DNA from: Oehlia diaphana
Lineage: Eukaryota > Glomeromycota > Glomeromycetes > Glomerales > Glomeraceae
Direction: 5' to 3'
Assembly (NCBI GenBank): GCA_003833135.1
Contig: QZLH01000457.1
Location: 1 to 10,105 of the forward strand
Length of the DNA stretch: 10,105 nt
Each line of letters opens with the position of its first letter. Position 1 is the first letter of the stretch. A model generated the notes under the pieces. The model was not told the DNA's origin, searched no databases, and worked only from the letters and a program-made list of their open reading frames with translations. Positions 6,907-10,105 of the stretch are shown in pieces. The translations under genes were made by a program, and so were the position numbers.

Positions 6907-7245
6907 CAATTTTTAAGACAAGTATGAAAGTTATAAAATCAAACTTAGCTTAATATAATTATGATTTGCATCAATATGTTCACGTGTAAGTACTGTGCAA
7001 CAAATATTGGGAGAATCTTACCTGTGATGATTTTGTCACATTATCACGTGCTGATCTGTTTACGTTTTATAATGTTTCTGAGGGACAATTTTTTTTACTA
7101 GCCTGATATCTATTTGTACTACCACGTTCAAAGTACTATTTATATTGTGACAGTGGTAAGATTCCACAAATATTTTCGTACATATTTCTTAAAATAGATA
7201 ATAAAATAACTCTTTCACATTGCAATTTTTAATTTACTTGCTGAA
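6907..7245 (+). promoter_or_regulatory. Intergenic region with two CACGTG E-boxes upstream of gene 2
   Basis: This 339 bp stretch separates the two kinase genes. It must hold the end of the first transcript and the promoter of the second. Perfect CACGTG palindromes occur at 6981-6986 and 7045-7050, 64 bp apart and 200-265 bases before the start codon. In fungi this core is bound by bHLH factors (Cbf1/Pho4 type). No ORF is present. No clear AATAAA follows the first gene until 7200-7205. Confidence 0.4.
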
Positions 7246-9866
7246 ATGTCAAAACTAGAAGAAAATAATTTGAGGGTATAATACTAATTGTAAACCTTGC
7301 GTTTAGTAATCCAATTAACATAATATTGATTTTATCGTATGTTTAACACTTTTAGTACCAATTGAACAATGCTATAGACAACATAATAACGGAAAGGAGG
7401 ATAATAAACAAACTCCATAACAAACGTCATCGTTATCCAAAAATTCCTGAATTTGTTAAACTTATCATACTTCCAAAGGATCTTTTTGATCCATTGAATA
7501 AGAAGCCATCAGATATTCGTGGTACATCTGTTATAAGAAAATTATATAAATCTTTCGATGTAGCTTGCATTCCAATTACCATACCCACTGAAAAAGATTC
7601 ACCGAGAGCTAATTCTATAAAACAACAAATAGAAATAATGATTAAACTAAATTCTTCACGCAATTTTCTCAAATATTATGGGATTTCAAATACAATTGAT
7701 ACCCTTATAATGATTAATGAATGGGCTGAATTAGGTAATTTAAAGGAAGTTTACAATAATTATAATATAAGCTGGAATGTAAAGGTATGATTGTATGAAT
7801 ATTTTTATTTTTATGATAACTCAGATACATGCAATTGCTGAGACTAAACTTTTGATACTAGATTCAAATAGCACTTGATATTTGTCGTGGAATATGTTTT
7901 ATGCATGAAAATAAAATCCTTCATCATAATTTGCAATGTGCAAATATTATGGTAATTATAGAACCTTTAAACATTATTATTTAAAGTTATAGTAAAAAAC
8001 TAATAGAATATTTAATAAGATGTCAGGATATTGTGAACCTAGAATAACAAATTTTGAATATTCTTATTATATGGGCGATAAACCATTAATAATTCCAACT
8101 ACAGATAATGTAATTAATTGGACGGCCCCAGAAAAAATTGAGAACCTTGTTTTATATAAATATGATACAAAATGTGAAGCATTTAGGTAATCTTAAATTT
8201 TATTAAATTATCAATTTTGTTTTATTAATAAATTCCTATTGATACAAAAAGATTTTAATTTGCAAGCTTTGGAATGTTACTATGGGAACTTGCTTTTGAA
8301 AGAATTCCTTATCAGGATTTGGATACACAAAAAATAAAAGATCATGTTTTAAATAATAATAGAGAAAACATAGATTCAATAAAAAATGAAAAAGTTTATG
8401 AGGATTATTTTGAAATCGTTAAAAATGGTAAGTTTTACAAAATTATCTTACAATGAAATAATTTTTATGATATTTACGTATTTTTCTTTTAATTAGCTTG
8501 GAATCAAAATCCAGAAGAGCGTGATCAGTTTACTAATGTTTTCAATAAACTAGAACAGTTGGCTTTTAGTTATTATAATAATGGAATTTCTTTGAATTTA
8601 ACTCCTAAATTCGCTCATCATTTTACTACTAAACCTACTGATGAGTTAGAAGCGAGAGCAAAACTGTGGATTGAAGATATGATCGAAAAGCAAGTCATTA
8701 AATCAATAAATTGGTCTGAATTTAAATCAGATTCTGTTAAAGAAATTGGAAAAGGGAATTTTGGTTCAATAATTAAAACATATTGGACGAATGGTCATAA
8801 TTATGTAGTATGCAAAAAATTAATTAACTCATCAGATATTCAATATAAAGAGTGGGAAGCATTTAAACATGAATTACATATGCAAAGTAGAGCACATAGT
8901 TGCGAAAATATTATACGAATTTTAGGAATTAGTCAGAGTAAGTTACGACTAAATAATGTATAACCGATAAAGGTAACATATCATATATATGCTTGTATAT
9001 TAATAATTTTTTTTCTTGTAGGTGATAAAGATAAATATCATATTGTCATGGAATATGCCGATGAAGGAGATTTAAAGCATTATCTTTCAAATCATTTTGA
9101 AGAACTTGATTGGAATAGAAAATTTAGATTGGCTTTAGATATCACAAATGGATTACAATTTTTACATAAAGAGAAAATTTTACATAGAGATCTCGTAAGT
9201 ATTTTATAAATTTTTCAAATTCTTACAAATTTATCTTAATTATTAAATTTTTAAATTATAAATTGTAGCATGCTAAAAATATAGTAATACATCAAGGAAA
9301 AGCAAAAATAACAGATTTTGGTTATTCTAAAAGTATGAATACTGCAACAATTATACATGAAAAGGTGTTTGGAAATATTCGATATGTTGCTCCTGAAGTT
9401 CTAAGAGCAAGTAAAACGAAACAATATCCTTATACAGAATATTCTGATATATATAGTTTAGGAGTCTTATTATGGGAGATATCAAGTGGTCAAAATCCTT
9501 TTGAAGATCATTCGGACTATACAGTAATTGGAGCAATATTGTCAGGATATAGAGAAGAAAGAATAAAAAATACTCCTGATGAATATTACGAATTGTATAG
9601 TAAATCTTGGAGTGATGAACCTGAAAGGAGATGTACTATTGATTATGTTTATTACGGTTTAAATAAGTTATTAGATAAAAAAGAAAACGATGATAAAAAA
9701 GAAGTTGACGACAAAAAAGAAATTGACAAAGGTAAGATAAATCAAATGTCAGATTTACTTTATTATTTTTATTATTGTATTAATAATCTTTATTTTGAAA
9801 ATATTTTGTTCGGGTGATAACTTATGTTCAGGAGATTCTCTTTATTTAAGCAGTGATGACTTATAA
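7246..9866 (+). CDS. Dual-domain pseudokinase-kinase protein, 662 aa, nine exons
   Basis: Predicted exons are 7246-7275, 7356-7784, 7862-7951, 8020-8186, 8267-8427, 8497-8937, 9022-9194, 9269-9731 and 9832-9866. The phases fit throughout (1989 nt). Domain 1 (about residues 60-310) is a kinase fold with VACI at beta-3 (Ile82 for Lys), HHN 174-176 for HRD, NFE 194-196 for DFG, then APE 219-221 and SFGMLLWEL. It is therefore a likely pseudokinase. Domain 2 (about 371-630) has GKGNFG 377-382, Lys399, HRDLHAKN with Asp496 and Asn501, DFG 513-515 and APE 538-540. It should be active. The tail has three DKKExD repeats and ends GDSLYLSSDDL. The two domains match two different Rhizophagus TKL-like subfamilies. 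The tiny first exon and the AAG acceptor before 8020 are the weakest parts. An automatic annotation could split this into two genes. Confidence 0.8.
7276..7355 (+). other. Predicted intron 1 of gene 2, 80 nt
   Basis: Donor GTATAA, acceptor CACTTTTAG. It joins a 10-codon first exon (MSKLEENNLR) in phase 0 to the second exon. The second exon has no ATG in frame before the conserved region and is preceded by an in-frame TAG at 7353-7355, so an upstream start exon is needed. Confidence 0.5.
7785..8496 (+). other. Introns 2-5 of gene 2
   Basis: The four introns are 7785-7861 (GTATGA...CTAG), 7952-8019 (GTAATT...TAAG), 8187-8266 (GTAATC...CAAG) and 8428-8496 (GTAAGT...TTAG). Each joins conserved pseudokinase segments in frame: WNVK to IQIALDICRG, CANIM to MSGYCEPRI, CEAF-S-FGMLLWEL, and EIVKN to AWNQNPEERD. 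The 8019 acceptor is the least certain. It is the only AG in the interval found to keep phase 0 without a stop. Confidence 0.7.
8938..9831 (+). other. Introns 6-8 of gene 2
   Basis: The three introns are 8938-9021 (GTAAGT...GTAG), 9195-9268 (GTAAGT...GTAG) and 9732-9831 (GTAAGA...TCAG). They join GISQ to SDKDKYHIVMEY, HRDL to HAKNIVIHQG, and KKEIDK to GDSLYLSSDDL. If the last intron is retained, the protein would instead end with about 28 aromatic-rich residues at a stop before 9818. Confidence 0.75.
9674..9727 (+). repeat. Three 18 bp tandem repeats in the gene 2 tail
   Basis: Units 9674-9691, 9692-9709 and 9710-9727 encode DKKEND, DKKEVD and DKKEID (residues 633-650). This gives a charged flexible linker after the active kinase domain. 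Repeat number could vary between isolates or alleles. Confidence 0.8.
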
Positions 9867-9881
9867 CTTATCAAAAAATTG

Positions 9882-9887
9882 AATAAA
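9882..9887 (+). terminator. Polyadenylation signal AATAAA of gene 2
   Basis: AATAAA begins 16 bases after the predicted stop codon (9864-9866). No other candidate lies closer. The position is short but usable for a compact fungal gene. Confidence 0.45.
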
Positions 9888-9963
9888 CGTCTACATAATG
9901 GAATCAGAGTTTATATCTTATAATTTTTCATAATTACCTTATCTAAAAAAAAGTTTGATTTTC

Positions 9964-10105
9964 CAGTAGAGATTGGAACCGGTCAACCGGTTAATAACCG
10001 GTTAACCAAACCTTTAACCGGTTAATTAACCGGTTAAAATTCAATATTGAAATTCGGCCAGGATTAGCATCAAATATATTTTAATCCCGGCCAAAATTAG
10101 GCAAG
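9964..10105. mobile_element. Possible hAT-like element terminus, cut by the window edge
   Basis: CAGTAGAGATTGGAACCGGT at 9964-9983 opens a region with five AACCGGT motifs (9977, 9985, 9996, 10016, 10028). A 26 bp perfect palindrome spans 10013-10038. A near-perfect inverted repeat follows, with GGCCAGGATTA at 10056-10066 against TAATCCCGGCC at 10082-10092 (one mismatch). Clustered short subterminal repeats near a TAG/CAG-type end are seen in hAT elements, but the other end and target duplication lie outside the window. It starts about 80 bases after the gene 2 polyadenylation signal. Confidence 0.5.

Noticed and set aside
7433..7672. Minus-strand 79-codon ORF
   Set aside because: It is antisense to a conserved kinase-fold exon and is a shadow of it.
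8559..8963. Treating the active kinase of gene 2 as a separate gene starting at about 8559
   Set aside because: No in-frame ATG sits at a plausible start there, and the acceptor at 8496 joins it in phase to the end of the pseudokinase domain (EIVKN to AWNQNPEERD).
9351..9536. Minus-strand 61-codon ORF
   Set aside because: It is antisense to the APE-to-WEISSG region of the active kinase domain.
1..10105. CRISPR array, bacterial operon signals, rRNA
   Set aside because: No regularly spaced repeats, no ribosome-binding sites and no conserved rRNA segments. Introns show the DNA is eukaryotic.

Overview
The window looks like nuclear DNA of an arbuscular mycorrhizal fungus, most likely Rhizophagus irregularis or a close relative (Glomeromycotina). 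It is very AT-rich and full of A/T tracts. It has many short introns (63-100 nt) with GTAAGT-type donors and AG acceptors. Its two clear genes belong to the tyrosine-kinase-like (TKL) families that are greatly expanded in these fungi. The assignment rests on family recognition, not on a database search.

Layout. Positions 4-187 are a small pogo/Tc1-mariner-like MITE with TA duplications, followed by what may be the last exon of a gene lying left of the window (198-260). From about 260 to 2970 the DNA is mostly AT-rich and non-coding. It holds degenerate 104-115 bp repeats (422-700), a perfect palindrome (875-888), a doubtful minus-strand ORF (1646-1873) and a 15 bp inverted-repeat pair (1988-2002 and 2585-2599). 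Positions 2978-3376 are a graveyard of two unrelated fragments: a MULE-transposase-like ORF and a frameshifted astacin (M12A) metalloprotease piece ending in an Asn-codon microsatellite. Positions 3359-3815 are a nest of three inverted-repeat structures, including an 85 nt hairpin. Positions 3816-4673 are AT-rich intergenic DNA and the promoter of the first kinase gene.

The right half holds two tandem plus-strand kinase genes. Gene 1 (4674-6906, 499 aa when spliced by the shortest route) has an N-terminal Cys4 zinc-knuckle-like motif and a complete kinase domain. Its last introns contain a tandem exon duplication: two extra copies of the C-tail exon, one open and one with a one-base deletion. 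Gene 2 (7246-9866, nine predicted exons, 662 aa) encodes two kinase domains in a row. The first has lost the beta-3 Lys, the HRD Asp and the DFG Asp. The second has all catalytic residues. This pseudokinase-kinase order resembles JAK JH2-JH1 and is the most interesting system here. All exon phases fit, so one 662-residue protein is predicted.

The right edge (about 9964-10105) enters another repeat, possibly a hAT-type element terminus, with five AACCGGT copies and a 26 bp perfect palindrome.

The two kinases could act in one signalling cascade, with the first domain of gene 2 regulating its partner domain, but nothing in the sequence links the two genes beyond adjacency and family.
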